Shown: positions 1-9,514 of the stretch, in pieces
Layout: every line of letters starts with the position of its first letter
Numbering within the stretch: position 1 is the stretch's first letter
NCBI RefSeq assembly: GCF_004349195.1
Contig: NZ_SMLG01000001.1
Span: forward strand, 496,001 to 560,000
Source of the DNA: Flavobacterium rhamnosiphilum
GTDB lineage: Bacteria; Bacteroidota; Bacteroidia; Flavobacteriales; Flavobacteriaceae
Reading direction: 5' to 3'
DNA: 64,000 nucleotides
The notes under the pieces: generated by a model
Seen by the model: the letters and a program-made list of their open reading frames with translations, nothing else
Told to the model about the DNA's origin: nothing
Database searches by the model: none
Translations under genes and position numbers: made by a program

Positions 1-739
1 CCGGCTCAATCATCCAAAATTCCGCAAGGTGACGCGAAGTATTGGAGTTTTCGGCTCTAAATGTTGGTCCAAAAGTATAAATCTGACCCAAAGCCATCGC
101 AAAAGTTTCTCCTTCCAGTTGTCCCGAAACCGTTAGGTTCGTTTCTTTTCCGAAGAAATCTTCTTTATAATTCACTTTCCCGTCTTCGGTTCTTGGTGTT
201 CCGTCAAAAGGCAAAGCAGTAACTTTAAACATTTCACCGGCACCTTCCGCATCCGAACCCGTTATGATTGGCGTATTTACATACACAAAACCTTTCTCCT
301 GAAAATAACTGTGAACCGCATACGATAGTACTGAACGCACTCTCATTATGGCTCCAAACATATTGGTACGAACTCTTAAATGCGCATTTTCACGCAAGAA
401 ATCCAAGCTCGGTTTGTTTTTAGGTTGTATCGGGAATTTCTCCGCATCTGAATCTCCAAGGATTTCCAGTTTAGCCACCTGAATTTCAAATTTCTGTCCC
501 GCCCCTTTACTTTCCACCAAAGTTCCTGTCACAGATATTGCTGCTCCAGTCGTAATTCTCTTCAACGTTTCGTCTGGCGTGTTCTCAAAATCGACAACAC
601 ATTGTATATTATCAATGGTCGAACCATCGTTCAACGCGATAAATTGATTGTTTCTAAAAGTTCTCACCCATCCTTTTGCATTTACCTCATGAAGCGTTGT
701 GGTGCTGTTTAGTAAGTCTTTAACTTTTGTATGTCTCAT
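1..739 (-). CDS. asnS: Asparaginyl-tRNA synthetase, N-terminal part (runs off the left edge)
   Basis: Class IIb aminoacyl-tRNA synthetase that charges tRNA-Asn in the cytoplasm. Translating the minus strand from the ATG at 737-739 gives about 246 residues without a stop. They begin [10 protein letters not shown], continue through an OB-fold anticodon-binding domain (roughly residues 15-110) and enter the catalytic core, where the class II motif 2 region reads [20 protein letters not shown] just before the window edge. The remaining half of the protein (family length about 480 residues) lies outside the window. A TAnnTTTG promoter sits on the minus strand at 784-791. The SRHLAEFWM signature separates AsnRS from AspRS, so the call is firm. 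Confidence 0.95.
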   Translation of the reverse strand, partial: MRHTKVKDLLNSTTTLHEVNAKGWVRTFRNNQFIALNDGSTIDNIQCVVDFENTPDETLKRITTGAAISVTGTLVESKGAGQKFEIQVAKLEILGDSDAEKFPIQPKNKPSLDFLRENAHLRVRTNMFGAIMRVRSVLSYAVHSYFQEKGFVYVNTPIITGSDAEGAGEMFKVTALPFDGTPRTEDGKVNYKEDFFGKETNLTVSGQLEGETFAMALGQIYTFGPTFRAENSNTSRHLAEFWMIEP

Positions 740-783
740 TTTAAATATAATTGATATTGAAAAATTGTGTTTTTATCGAACTG

Positions 784-791
784 CAAATATA
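784..791 (-). promoter_or_regulatory. Bacteroidota -7 box for asnS
   Basis: On the minus strand the bases read TATATTTG, an exact match to the TAnnTTTG -7 consensus of Bacteroidota sigma-A. It lies about 45 bp upstream of the asnS start codon. No clear TTG -33 element was seen. Confidence 0.55.
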
Positions 792-863
792 AATCATTTG
801 TTCCTAATTGTCATTGTGAGAAATAGGGTAATAAGAATGTAATTGAATGATAAACTTAGTTTG

Positions 864-960
864 GAGCTATCCCGATAGCTATCGGGACCCGCTATTCGCT
901 ATATCTTTTACTTTTTAAAGGAAAAAGTAAAAGGATGCCGCTGCTATCTGGGCTAAACGA
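864..960 (+). repeat. Dispersed flavobacterial repeat, copy 1
   Basis: The element starts GGAGCTAT, contains the perfect 18-bp palindrome TCCCGATAGCTATCGGGA (870-887), then a CCGCTATTCGCT segment. Next comes an A/T hairpin (CTTTTACTTTTTAAAGGAAAAAGTAAAAG), and it ends near CTGGGCTAAACG. The same order of blocks is present at 59310-59448 (reverse) and 62066-62210 (forward). No reading frame is present. It occupies much of the 740-1122 gap, in which I see nothing else besides the asnS promoter and a possible promoter for the next gene. Confidence 0.6.
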
Positions 961-1122
961 ATGGAGATATTTGGAGTTTTATGAATATTTTTTCGGAATA
1001 TCCTGCACCGTTTTTTTTACCTATTAGGTACAAAAATTAAATAGATAATATTGAAGATATTCCCCAATATTATTCATGTGAGTTTTTAGCTATATTTGCT
1101 AATATTTAAAATAAAACTGACT

Positions 1123-1578
1123 TTGGAAAAATTTGAAATAGATTTAAAATGGGCGAGCTATTTTGTTATAGTTAATGTAATAGTTTCAATTGTAGTAGCT
1201 TTATTAGCTGTAGTTTTCTTTTCGTTAAGCTCTGAAGAAAGCCACAATACAAAATTCGCATCTAATGTTCTTATAATGTTGTTTATAATTCAACTGTTTT
1301 ATTTTGTCCGAAAAGCAATTAAAGAAAACAAAAAACATCAAACAATTAGAATCTTTTCAAAAGTGTCAATTTTTTTTCGTGTTTTGGGTTTTTATCTATG
1401 CATTGTTTTTTTGATTAATTATTCTCCTGTTTCTAGTTGGGACACCAACTTTGTTAATTTACAATGTAGAAAAAATGATCTTTCGGAATTTTTAATAGAT
1501 GAGGATGAAATAAAAGATAATAAAAGTAATTGGTTGAATGATTTAGTAATAGCAATTAATAGAAGATTTAGCAGATAG
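1123..1578 (+). CDS. Small hypothetical membrane protein
   Basis: I do not recognise this protein of about 151 residues. It has two strongly hydrophobic stretches near the N-terminus (YFVIVNVIVSIVVALLAVVF, then NVLIMLFIIQLFYFV), a third after a basic loop (VLGFYLCIVFLINY), and a polar, acidic C-terminus. There is no in-frame ATG. Candidate starts are TTG at 1123 (MEKFEIDLKW) or TTG at 1096. I chose 1123 because 1091-1098 reads TATATTTG, a perfect -7 box that contains the upstream TTG. The gene stands alone between divergent asnS and the convergent RND exporter and is AT-rich compared with its neighbours. It is probably a strain-specific orphan, and its expression is uncertain. Confidence 0.5.
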   Translation: MEKFEIDLKWASYFVIVNVIVSIVVALLAVVFFSLSSEESHNTKFASNVLIMLFIIQLFYFVRKAIKENKKHQTIRIFSKVSIFFRVLGFYLCIVFLINYSPVSSWDTNFVNLQCRKNDLSEFLIDEDEIKDNKSNWLNDLVIAINRRFSR

Positions 1579-1621
1579 AACATTTTGAAGGAATTTGTAA
1601 TATTTTGTTTTTAAAACATAA

Positions 1622-1652
1622 AAAATCCCGCCTTACTAGACGGGATTTTGAA
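1622..1652. terminator. Bidirectional rho-independent terminator
   Basis: Hairpin AAAATCCCG / CGGGATTTT with flanking A and T runs, lying between the convergent genes ending at 1578 and 1693. It can serve both strands. Confidence 0.75.
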
Positions 1653-1692
1653 TTTTAGTATAAAGAATGTACCCTAAATTAGATTAAACAAC

Positions 1693-4107
1693 TTACTCTT
1701 TCTCCAAAGCATCAATTTCTTCATCGCTATGTTCGATGATGTCAATTTTTGGTTCGATGAATTCCTGTTCGTTGGCCAATGTTTTATTCAACGTCAATAC
1801 CAAAGCCGGCAATAACATTAAATTCGACAGCATTCCGAATAATAATGTCAACGAAATCAATCCGCCAAGAGCGATTGTTCCTCCAAAACTGGACAACATA
1901 AACACCGAAAATCCGAAGAATAACACGATAGAAGTGTAAAACATGCTCAAACCGGCATCTGTAAATGTAGCGTAAACCGACTTGCGGATTTTCCAGTTAT
2001 TTTTCTTTAATTCCTCGCGGTATTGCGCTAAAAACCGAATGGTATCATCAACCGAAAGTCCAAACGCGATTCCGAAAACTAAAATCGTCGATGGTTTCAA
2101 CGGAATATCCAAATAACCCATAATTCCTGCAGTTAGCAACAACGGCAATAGATTTGGGATAATGGAAACCAAAACCATTTTGAACGAACGGAACATAAAC
2201 GCCACCAAAAGTGAGGTCAGGAAAAAGGCAAAAACCAAAGACGAAAGCAAATTGTCCAGCAGGTAACCGGTTCCTTTTTGGAAAACCAATGCTTTTCCGG
2301 TAATGCTGACATTGTATTGACTCGGCGGGAAAAGTTTATCGGCTTTTTTGCGAATTTCGGCTTCAATTTTGGCAATATTGTCGCCATTTTCATCGCGCAT
2401 AAAAGTTGTGATTCGGGCAAATTGTCCTGTAGAATCTACATAACTTTTCATCAGATTGTCTTTGGAGTTTTTCGTGGCATTTTTAGCATACGACAAAATA
2501 AACGACTGTTCCTGTGACGTTGGCAATTCGTAATAATCGGGATTTCCGTTGTAATACGCTTGCTTGGAATATTTAACCAAATTGACAATAGAAATGGGTT
2601 TTGATAATTCCGGAATTTCGTCAATGGTTTCTTCAAGTTCTTCCATTCGCCTCAGCGTAGACAATCTCATGACTCCTTTTTTACGCTTGGTGTCAATCAT
2701 GATTTCCAGCGGCATAACGCCATCAAATTCTTTTTCGAAGAAAACAATATCTTCAAAAAAGGCTTCTTTTTTAGGCATGTCTTCGATCAAACTGCCCGAA
2801 ATACGCATTTTGTAAATACCTACGATACTAACAACCAAAAGAAGAATGGCAACAACGTAAATCGAAAATCGATTGGATTTTACGTTTCTCAGAATCCAAT
2901 CCATGAAAACCTTAACATAATTTCGGTCTAAATGCTCGATGTGACGGTCTTTTGGTGGTGGAATATAACTGTGAAAAATAGGGATGACAATGATACACAA
3001 AAAGAAAAGTGCCATGATGTTGATAGAAGTCACGACGCCAAATTCTAATAATAATTGATTGTTAGAAGCAACAAAGGTAGCAAAACCAATGGCTGTGGTA
3101 AGATTGGTCATTAGCGTTGCCATTCCCACTTTGGTCGTAACACGCTGTAATGCTTTGGCTTTATTTCGATGGACTTTGTATTCTTGATGGTATTTGTTGG
3201 TCAGGAAAATACAATTCGGAATCCCGATAACGATGATTAAAGAAGGAACTAAAGCGGTTAAAACGGTTATTTCGTAATTCAATAATCCTAGAAACCCAAA
3301 AGACCACATCACACCAATAATTACAATTACCATTGATATTAAGGTTGCTCTAAAACTTCTAAAAAAGAAAAAGAAAAGCAATGAGGTGACCAATAATGAG
3401 GCTCCGATGAAGATGCTTATCTCGTCAACAATCGTTTTTGCATTCAGCGTTCGGATGTAAGGCATTCCCGAAACACGAAGGTCGATTCCAGTTTCTTTTT
3501 CGAATGTTTCTACTGCGGGAACGAGTTTTTCTAGGATAAAATCTTTTCTGGCCGCCGTGTTTACAATTTTTTTATCCATGTAAACGGCAGAGCGAATACT
3601 TCCTGATCTTTTGTTGAATAGTAATCCTTCGTAGAAAGGCAAATCATTGAAAAGTTCTTTTTTTATTTTTTGAAGATAAGTTTTGTCAACCGTTTTGCTT
3701 TGGTCAACAAAAGGCACCAATTCGAAGGTTGCCAGCGAATCATTTTTTTGTAATTTCTTTAAGTCATTTAACGAAATTACTAAATCTACCGCTTTGTCTT
3801 CTTTAAGAGTGTTCATCAGTTTACTCCAGGAAGCATAGGCTTTCGGGGTAAATATGGCATTGTCTTTTACACCGATGATGACTAGATTTCCTTCTTCACC
3901 AAATTTATTCAAAAAGGCATTGTACTGAATATTTACAATATTGTCATCCGGTAATAAATTGGCTTCGGTAAAAGTGAAGTGGATATTCTTCCATTGCATT
4001 GCTAAAAGAGCTGTTATCGCTACAACAATGGATAACATCAAAATTCTATTTCTAAGGACAATTCGGGCTATTAATTCCCAAAATCCTAAACTAAACCACT
4101 TCATCAT
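1693..4107 (-). CDS. RND superfamily (MMPL-type) exporter
   Basis: An inner-membrane transporter of 804 residues with the 12-helix RND plan. TM1 is near residues 20-40, followed by a large periplasmic domain to about residue 225 and helices TM2-6 (about 225-385). A second TM and a second periplasmic domain (about 430-625) follow, then helices TM8-12 (about 630-785). The two-halves layout and sterol-sensing-like helix bundles (for example FGIAFGLSVDDTIRFLAQY in the second half) fit the MMPL/hydrophobe-exporter branch rather than AcrB, which is over 1000 residues. Substrates in this branch are usually lipids or hydrophobic molecules; none can be assigned here. There is no adjacent membrane-fusion or TolC-like gene, which also argues against a tripartite drug pump. 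The gene is monocistronic and ends at the bidirectional terminator at 1622. Confidence 0.85.
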   Translation of the reverse strand: MMKWFSLGFWELIARIVLRNRILMLSIVVAITALLAMQWKNIHFTFTEANLLPDDNIVNIQYNAFLNKFGEEGNLVIIGVKDNAIFTPKAYASWSKLMNTLKEDKAVDLVISLNDLKKLQKNDSLATFELVPFVDQSKTVDKTYLQKIKKELFNDLPFYEGLLFNKRSGSIRSAVYMDKKIVNTAARKDFILEKLVPAVETFEKETGIDLRVSGMPYIRTLNAKTIVDEISIFIGASLLVTSLLFFFFFRSFRATLISMVIVIIGVMWSFGFLGLLNYEITVLTALVPSLIIVIGIPNCIFLTNKYHQEYKVHRNKAKALQRVTTKVGMATLMTNLTTAIGFATFVASNNQLLLEFGVVTSINIMALFFLCIIVIPIFHSYIPPPKDRHIEHLDRNYVKVFMDWILRNVKSNRFSIYVVAILLLVVSIVGIYKMRISGSLIEDMPKKEAFFEDIVFFEKEFDGVMPLEIMIDTKRKKGVMRLSTLRRMEELEETIDEIPELSKPISIVNLVKYSKQAYYNGNPDYYELPTSQEQSFILSYAKNATKNSKDNLMKSYVDSTGQFARITTFMRDENGDNIAKIEAEIRKKADKLFPPSQYNVSITGKALVFQKGTGYLLDNLLSSLVFAFFLTSLLVAFMFRSFKMVLVSIIPNLLPLLLTAGIMGYLDIPLKPSTILVFGIAFGLSVDDTIRFLAQYREELKKNNWKIRKSVYATFTDAGLSMFYTSIVLFFGFSVFMLSSFGGTIALGGLISLTLLFGMLSNLMLLPALVLTLNKTLANEQEFIEPKIDIIEHSDEEIDALEKE

Positions 4108-4299
4108 AATTCATATTTAACGGCGGTAAAGGTAGTCAAAACCGCTATATATCATTTGTTTTAACTAAAACTTTTTGTTGTTTTGTGGGGCTAATTATAC
4201 CAGTTTTTTATTTTACAATTAAATAATTTTGTGGGATATAAATTATACATTTGAATTTCTCATCTTTGTTTTTTTAGAGTTGAGCGTGAATACATAAAA

Positions 4300-6576
4300 A
4301 TGAATATGAAGAATTATAAAAATACATTGTTTTATTTAGGTGTAACAGGTGGTTTCACTGCTTTAATATATTGGATTATAAGCAAAGGAAAAAGCTTAGA
4401 AGCAAGTGAAGTTATCGTAACGCCTGAAAGCGGAAACGGTTCTTGGAATGATTTTATAGCTTCCATGCAGCACAATTTTCAGGATCCTTTAGCGATTCTT
4501 TTGGCACAAATCATAACGATAATACTTGTTGCCCGTGTTTTTGGTTGGATTTTCAAGAAAATTGGCCAGCCATCAGTAATAGGGGAGATTATTGCGGGGA
4601 TTGTACTTGGGCCGTCCTTATTGGGATTGTATTTTCCGGAATTTTCAAGTGCTTTATTTCCTGTTGAATCCTTAGGGAATTTAAAATTTTTAAGCCAGAT
4701 AGGATTGATACTTTTTATGTTCGTCATAGGAATGGAACTCGATATGAAAGTGCTTAAAAACAAAGCCAATGAAGCGGTGGTAATCAGTCACGCCAGTATC
4801 GTCATTCCTTTTGCACTCGGGATTGGATTGGCTTATTTTGTTTACAATCAATTTGCTCCCGAAGGTGTGAAATTTTTGGCTTTTAGTTTGTTTATGGGAA
4901 TTGCATTGAGTATTACCGCTTTTCCGGTTCTGGCGAGAATCGTTCAGGAACGAGGAATTCATAAAACGAAATTAGGGGCAATTGTTATTACTTGCGCTGC
5001 TGCCGATGACATTACCGCTTGGTGCATTCTAGCCGTGGTAATTGCAATTGTAAAAGCGGGAACTTTCGTTAGTTCCTTATACATTATTATGCTGGCAGTA
5101 CTTTATGTTGTTGCCATGATTTTTATTGTAAAACCATTTTTGAAAAGAATCGGGGATTTGTATGGTTCGAAAGACACTATAATCAAACCGGTTGTGGCTA
5201 TCTTTTTTCTGGTACTGATTCTTTCATCGTATGCTACGGAAGTGATTGGGATTCATGCATTATTTGGAGCGTTTATGGCGGGAGCTATTATGCCGGATGT
5301 TCCAAAATTCAGAACCATATTCATAGAAAAAGTAGAGGATGTTGCATTGATACTTTTACTGCCTTTGTTCTTTGTATTCACGGGTTTGAAAACCGAAATT
5401 GGACTGCTCAATGATCCTTATTTATGGAAAGTGACCGGTTTTATTATTTTGGTGGCCGTAGTGGGGAAATTTTTAGGAAGTGCTTTGGCGGCGAAATTTG
5501 TAGGGCAGAGTTGGCGAGACAGTTTGACCATTGGCGCCTTGATGAATACAAGAGGGTTAATGGAATTGATCGTTTTAAACATTGGATTAGAACTTAAAGT
5601 TTTGACTCCTGAGGTGTTTACGATGATGGTAATCATGGCATTAGTGACCACTTTTATGACGGGACCGGCTTTGGATTTAATCAATTATATTTTTAAAACT
5701 AAAGATGGTGTTGAAATTTTAGAACAAACAAACCATAATAAATACCGAATTTTAATTTCGTTTGGAAACAATGAAAAAGGCAAATCCTTGTTGCGATTGG
5801 CGAATAGTTTGATAAAAAAGCAAAAAGATTCTGCCAGTATTACGGTAATGCATTTGTCCTTAAGTGACGAGATGCATACTTTTAATATGGAAGACAAGGA
5901 GAAAAATAGTTTTTATCCTATTGTTGAAGAATCCCAACTGTTAAATCAGGACATTACCACTATTTTTAAAGCAACCATGGATATTGAAACCGAAATTGCG
6001 GATGTTGCTAATCAAGGGGATTATGATTTGTTGTTGGTAGGTTTGGGAAAATCAATATTTGAAGGTACCATTCTTGGAAAAGTAATCGGTTTTACCACAC
6101 GGATAATCAATCCGGATCGTTTAATTGATAAGTTTACCGGGAAAGAAGGGTTATTCGAAAATTCGCCTTTTGACGAAAGAACCAGACAGATTATTTCTAA
6201 AACCAAGATGCCAATAGGGATTTTGATTGATAAAGATCTACAGCACGTAAATCATGTTTTTATTCCAATTTTTAGTCCCGAAGATTCATTTGTGATTGAT
6301 TATATCCAAAAATTAATTTACAACAACAACTCTAAAATTGTTATTTTGGATGTCAATGGACATGTCAACACTAATTTTGTAATCAAGAGCGCTATTGATT
6401 CTTTGGAACAAAAATATCCGAATAACATTGGTTTAATAACGGATGAAACCATTAAAAAAGAATTTCTGGCCAAACAGGATTTAATGTTAATTAGTCTTGA
6501 AAGTTGGAAAGAATTAGTGGACTCCAGAAGTGACTGGTTGAGTGGCGTTCCTTCGGTATTAATTTTAAAACAATAA
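4300..6576 (+). CDS. CPA2-family cation:proton antiporter with C-terminal USP-like domain
   Basis: An inner-membrane Na+ or K+/H+ exchanger of 758 residues. After an extra N-terminal hydrophobic segment (about residues 10-27) come 12 or so helices of the Na_H_Exchanger fold (about 65-470). They include PSVIGEIIAGIVLGPSLLG, typical of the CPA2 scaffold, and the ion-binding region AADDITAWCILAVV with paired Asp residues. Residues from about 485 to 758 are soluble and look like two universal-stress-protein folds (LLVGLGKSIFEGTILGK resembles the nucleotide-binding loop). This layout is common in flavobacterial antiporters, where the cytoplasmic domain is thought to regulate transport. The gene lies 2 bp before the SMR gene, so the two probably form an operon. 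Which cation is moved is not visible. Confidence 0.88.
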   Translation: MNMKNYKNTLFYLGVTGGFTALIYWIISKGKSLEASEVIVTPESGNGSWNDFIASMQHNFQDPLAILLAQIITIILVARVFGWIFKKIGQPSVIGEIIAGIVLGPSLLGLYFPEFSSALFPVESLGNLKFLSQIGLILFMFVIGMELDMKVLKNKANEAVVISHASIVIPFALGIGLAYFVYNQFAPEGVKFLAFSLFMGIALSITAFPVLARIVQERGIHKTKLGAIVITCAAADDITAWCILAVVIAIVKAGTFVSSLYIIMLAVLYVVAMIFIVKPFLKRIGDLYGSKDTIIKPVVAIFFLVLILSSYATEVIGIHALFGAFMAGAIMPDVPKFRTIFIEKVEDVALILLLPLFFVFTGLKTEIGLLNDPYLWKVTGFIILVAVVGKFLGSALAAKFVGQSWRDSLTIGALMNTRGLMELIVLNIGLELKVLTPEVFTMMVIMALVTTFMTGPALDLINYIFKTKDGVEILEQTNHNKYRILISFGNNEKGKSLLRLANSLIKKQKDSASITVMHLSLSDEMHTFNMEDKEKNSFYPIVEESQLLNQDITTIFKATMDIETEIADVANQGDYDLLLVGLGKSIFEGTILGKVIGFTTRIINPDRLIDKFTGKEGLFENSPFDERTRQIISKTKMPIGILIDKDLQHVNHVFIPIFSPEDSFVIDYIQKLIYNNNSKIVILDVNGHVNTNFVIKSAIDSLEQKYPNNIGLITDETIKKEFLAKQDLMLISLESWKELVDSRSDWLSGVPSVLILKQ

Positions 6577-6578
6577 AT

Positions 6579-6908
6579 ATGAACTGGATTTTATTAATTA
6601 TAGGTGGGATTTTTGAAGTGGGTTTTGCAACTTGTTTGGGTAAAGCCAAAGAAAGTTCCGGAATGACAGCAACATTGTGGTTGGGCGGATTCTTAATTTG
6701 CTTGGCAATAAGTATGGTATTACTTTACAAAGCCACACAAACCCTGCCTATTGGAACAGCTTATGCCGTTTGGACGGGAATTGGAGCGGTGGGAACGGTT
6801 CTGGTTGGGATTTTTGTGTTTAAAGAACCAGCTGATTTCTGGCGAATTTTCTTCATCACCACTTTAATCAGTTCTATTATTGGACTAAAATTCGTTTCGA
6901 GTCATTAA
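6579..6908 (+). CDS. SMR-family exporter of the Gdx/SugE type
   Basis: A four-helix inner-membrane protein of 109 residues, the normal size for small multidrug resistance proteins. Glu13 in TM1 (GGIFEVGFATCLGKA) is the essential proton/substrate-coupling residue. The TM3 sequence GTAYAVWTGIGAVGT is the signature of the SugE/Gdx branch, whose studied members export guanidinium and some quaternary ammonium compounds; this differs from the EmrE branch. It follows the antiporter by 2 bp and overlaps the stop codon of the convergent DUF5686 gene (6905-6908). Gdx proteins can be homodimers with dual topology, which fits a single gene copy. No guanidine riboswitch was seen upstream of the pair. Confidence 0.9.
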   Translation: MNWILLIIGGIFEVGFATCLGKAKESSGMTATLWLGGFLICLAISMVLLYKATQTLPIGTAYAVWTGIGAVGTVLVGIFVFKEPADFWRIFFITTLISSIIGLKFVSSH

Positions 6909-9403
6909 AGTCCCAGATTAAGAACGAAACTTATTTTGACAGCTATATTATCTTGAAATTTACTCAGTTGATTCGGGCCATAACGGTAAAATCCGCCTAA
7001 TCCCAAGCCGTTGTAAATTTGGTTGAGTTCTATTCCAGATTCGAAATAACCTTTGTTGAGGGTTTTATAATCCAATCCGATGTGTTGTTCCGGTTTTTGT
7101 AAATTTCCCCAAGCCATTCTTGAAACGAGAACTAAGGACGGTTTTACTTTTTTGAACAGTGTTATGCGGCTAAAGCCGTGTTTGAATTGAAAAAAGGCAT
7201 ACTCACTGGAGAAAAACTCATTGAAAAACATCGTTTCAAAACTATTCTTTCCTGCAAAAGTAATTCTCTGCATGATGGTTTCCTTGGTAATATTATTGGG
7301 AGAGGTGTTGTACAAATGCGTCAGCGGCACTTCGCCAAAAGCATAACCGGCTTCGAAAAGTAAACTTGTTTTTTGACCGTTTAAATATTTTTTTTCATAC
7401 TCCGTTTTGAAATCTATTTTGCTGAATTCAAAATCATTTTGCAAAACCTTAGGCAAGGATTGTGTGTATTGAAAAGTGAATTTCGGGAAACGTTTTTCTA
7501 CTTCAATTCGTCCCGTAGGCGTCTGCATATAATCGCTGAATGGATTCCAACGCAAAGAAACCATTGCGGTTGTCATAATATAGCTTGTATATAGTTTCTC
7601 GTTTAGGTTGTATATATAGCTAAATTTAGGTTCGATTGCGGCACGGGAAAGTTCCCAGAAGCTTTCTGTTTTTGGGATAATTTTAGTTTCTATAAATGTC
7701 TTCCAACTCACATAATTGTAAAATGTACTGATGTTTATAGGTCTTGGATTATAGATTTTAAACGCTTTTTTATCAATTGTAAATACAGTACTTGCAATTT
7801 CCCGAATGTCATCAGTATAGGAAACTCCAATCCAGGAATTCGAAAATTTGCCAACCCGAGTCGCCATTCCCAAATTATATTTGAAATTGCCATCCTTTGT
7901 TCCATAAGCAGTGTAGCCTTCGATTCTGTATTTTTTTGAAAACTGTTCATTGGTGACTCCGCCAATTCCCAATCGGAAGCCTTCATAATTATTATAGCTG
8001 AATAATTTGCGTAAGTCTAAATCGAATTTTCCAATGGGTAAATACCCGTTGATGATTTTTCGCCCAAAACGGATGCGGCTTTCAATTCGTTTTTTAACTG
8101 AAATACTGTCCAGTGCCAAATACGTTTTTTGGCTTCGACTGTCTAAACTGTCTTTTCTGTAGGTGTTCCAAAAACGTTCCGGTCTATTAATCGCATCGTC
8201 TTTGATCTCGATATAAATAGCCGATTTTTTAATTTGTATCGGAATGTTATACTGAATTTCAAAATTGTTCGTGTGCGAAAGCAAATAGGTGAAATCCGAG
8301 GCGACTTTCTTTCTTTCTTTAAAATCCCGTTCTACATCGCCATCAAATTGAATGGATCCGCCAAGGATTTTTATATCGTCATCATTTTTACCTTTTACAA
8401 TTTTAAAGGTTTTGTCCGTTGGAAACCATAATTTTTCATTGGGAATGTACTTAAAATCATGAATCCCGCTAATGTCAAGAACGCCTTTTATGCGCATCAC
8501 CGCTTTGGCGACAGCAAAATTATTTTGGTCAATATAAAGTACGCCTTCCAGTCCTGATGCTCTTCTTTTTTTCTTGTTTTTAAAATAAATCATGTAGGTG
8601 TTTCTACCGTCAATGATAAGTGAATCCAAGAGTTTGTAGTTGTAATCGTTTAGCGCATCATTGGCAATTGGACTGTTGTATTTGGTTTCAAAAAGCTCGT
8701 AACTGGAATCGTAAATAGAGAAAGACTGCAAATTAAAAGCAATGATTTCATAAACAGGTTGCTTGAAACCGGCCATTTTGGTGCCTAATATTGTTTCTTT
8801 TAATCTGGCATTTGCAAATTGATATTGTGACACTTTTTCGGTTTGAAAAAGATGCTGTTTACTGATGACTTCTTTGAATTTATAATCGGAGGAGTCAATT
8901 TTTGAGAATCGTTTCCCAATATATTTTTGGACAAAAACAGAATCGATTCTTCCGTCAATGGAGTCAGGATTTGCGGTTACAATGAGTTTGTTATAGGATT
9001 TAAACTCAAAACTGCGGAGTTTTTTCTGGGGATTATTGTTGTCTTTATTTTCGATTGTCTTCCTGATAATTGCCAAAGCCGGGTTTTCGCTTGGAACCGC
9101 CACTTCATTCAAATCATCCGTCTTTTGAGAAAGAACGACAACATAATAATTTTTATTTTTTTCGATGACAATCCTAGCTTTGGTGAAACCAATATAAGAA
9201 ATATCAAAAGCTGTAATGGGAATTGCAGTTACAATACTAAACTTTCCATCGACATCAGAGATGGTATTTAGGCCATTATTTGTGGTAATTGTGGCAAACG
9301 GCAACGGGTTGTTGGTTGTGGATTCTTTCACAATTCCATTTACCTGAAATTGCGCCTGTAGCGAAAGCGTTAAAAAAAAGAATAACAAACACAATTGCTT
9401 CAT
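6905..9403 (-). CDS. DUF5686 family outer-membrane protein with carboxypeptidase-like N-terminal domain
   Basis: An 832-residue protein with an N-terminal signal peptide (MKQLCLLFFFLTLSLQAQ). A CarboxypepD_reg-like beta-sandwich (about residues 20-95, VNGIVKESTTNNPLPFATIT) follows. The rest is the DUF5686 region, whose C-terminal half has the alternating, aromatic-rich strands of an outer-membrane barrel and ends in a hydrophobic beta strand (KISFVLNLGL). Family members are abundant in Bacteroidota, and their function is not established. The gene has no clear operon partner; its stop codon overlaps that of the SMR gene on the other strand, so the two transcripts converge with no space for a separate terminator. 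Confidence 0.85.
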   Translation of the reverse strand: MKQLCLLFFFLTLSLQAQFQVNGIVKESTTNNPLPFATITTNNGLNTISDVDGKFSIVTAIPITAFDISYIGFTKARIVIEKNKNYYVVVLSQKTDDLNEVAVPSENPALAIIRKTIENKDNNNPQKKLRSFEFKSYNKLIVTANPDSIDGRIDSVFVQKYIGKRFSKIDSSDYKFKEVISKQHLFQTEKVSQYQFANARLKETILGTKMAGFKQPVYEIIAFNLQSFSIYDSSYELFETKYNSPIANDALNDYNYKLLDSLIIDGRNTYMIYFKNKKKRRASGLEGVLYIDQNNFAVAKAVMRIKGVLDISGIHDFKYIPNEKLWFPTDKTFKIVKGKNDDDIKILGGSIQFDGDVERDFKERKKVASDFTYLLSHTNNFEIQYNIPIQIKKSAIYIEIKDDAINRPERFWNTYRKDSLDSRSQKTYLALDSISVKKRIESRIRFGRKIINGYLPIGKFDLDLRKLFSYNNYEGFRLGIGGVTNEQFSKKYRIEGYTAYGTKDGNFKYNLGMATRVGKFSNSWIGVSYTDDIREIASTVFTIDKKAFKIYNPRPINISTFYNYVSWKTFIETKIIPKTESFWELSRAAIEPKFSYIYNLNEKLYTSYIMTTAMVSLRWNPFSDYMQTPTGRIEVEKRFPKFTFQYTQSLPKVLQNDFEFSKIDFKTEYEKKYLNGQKTSLLFEAGYAFGEVPLTHLYNTSPNNITKETIMQRITFAGKNSFETMFFNEFFSSEYAFFQFKHGFSRITLFKKVKPSLVLVSRMAWGNLQKPEQHIGLDYKTLNKGYFESGIELNQIYNGLGLGGFYRYGPNQLSKFQDNIAVKISFVLNLGL

Positions 9404-9463
9404 AAATAGGGTTTACTGCAAAACGGGTATAATCTCATTTTGGTATCGCAAAAATAACAATAA

Positions 9464-9496
9464 AAAAATCCGTTCGCCTAAGCGAACGGATTTTTA
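9464..9496 (-). terminator. Rho-independent terminator of the pyrH-frr operon
   Basis: Perfect 10-bp stem ATCCGTTCGC / GCGAACGGAT with a four-base loop and A/T flanks, placed about 20 bp past the frr stop codon on the minus strand. Confidence 0.85.
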
Positions 9497-9514
9497 ATAG
9501 GATTTAAAAGGGAA

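Noticed and set aside
8927..9271. Plus-strand frame of 114 codons inside the DUF5686 gene
   Set aside because: It lies wholly within a well-supported family gene on the other strand and shows no family features.
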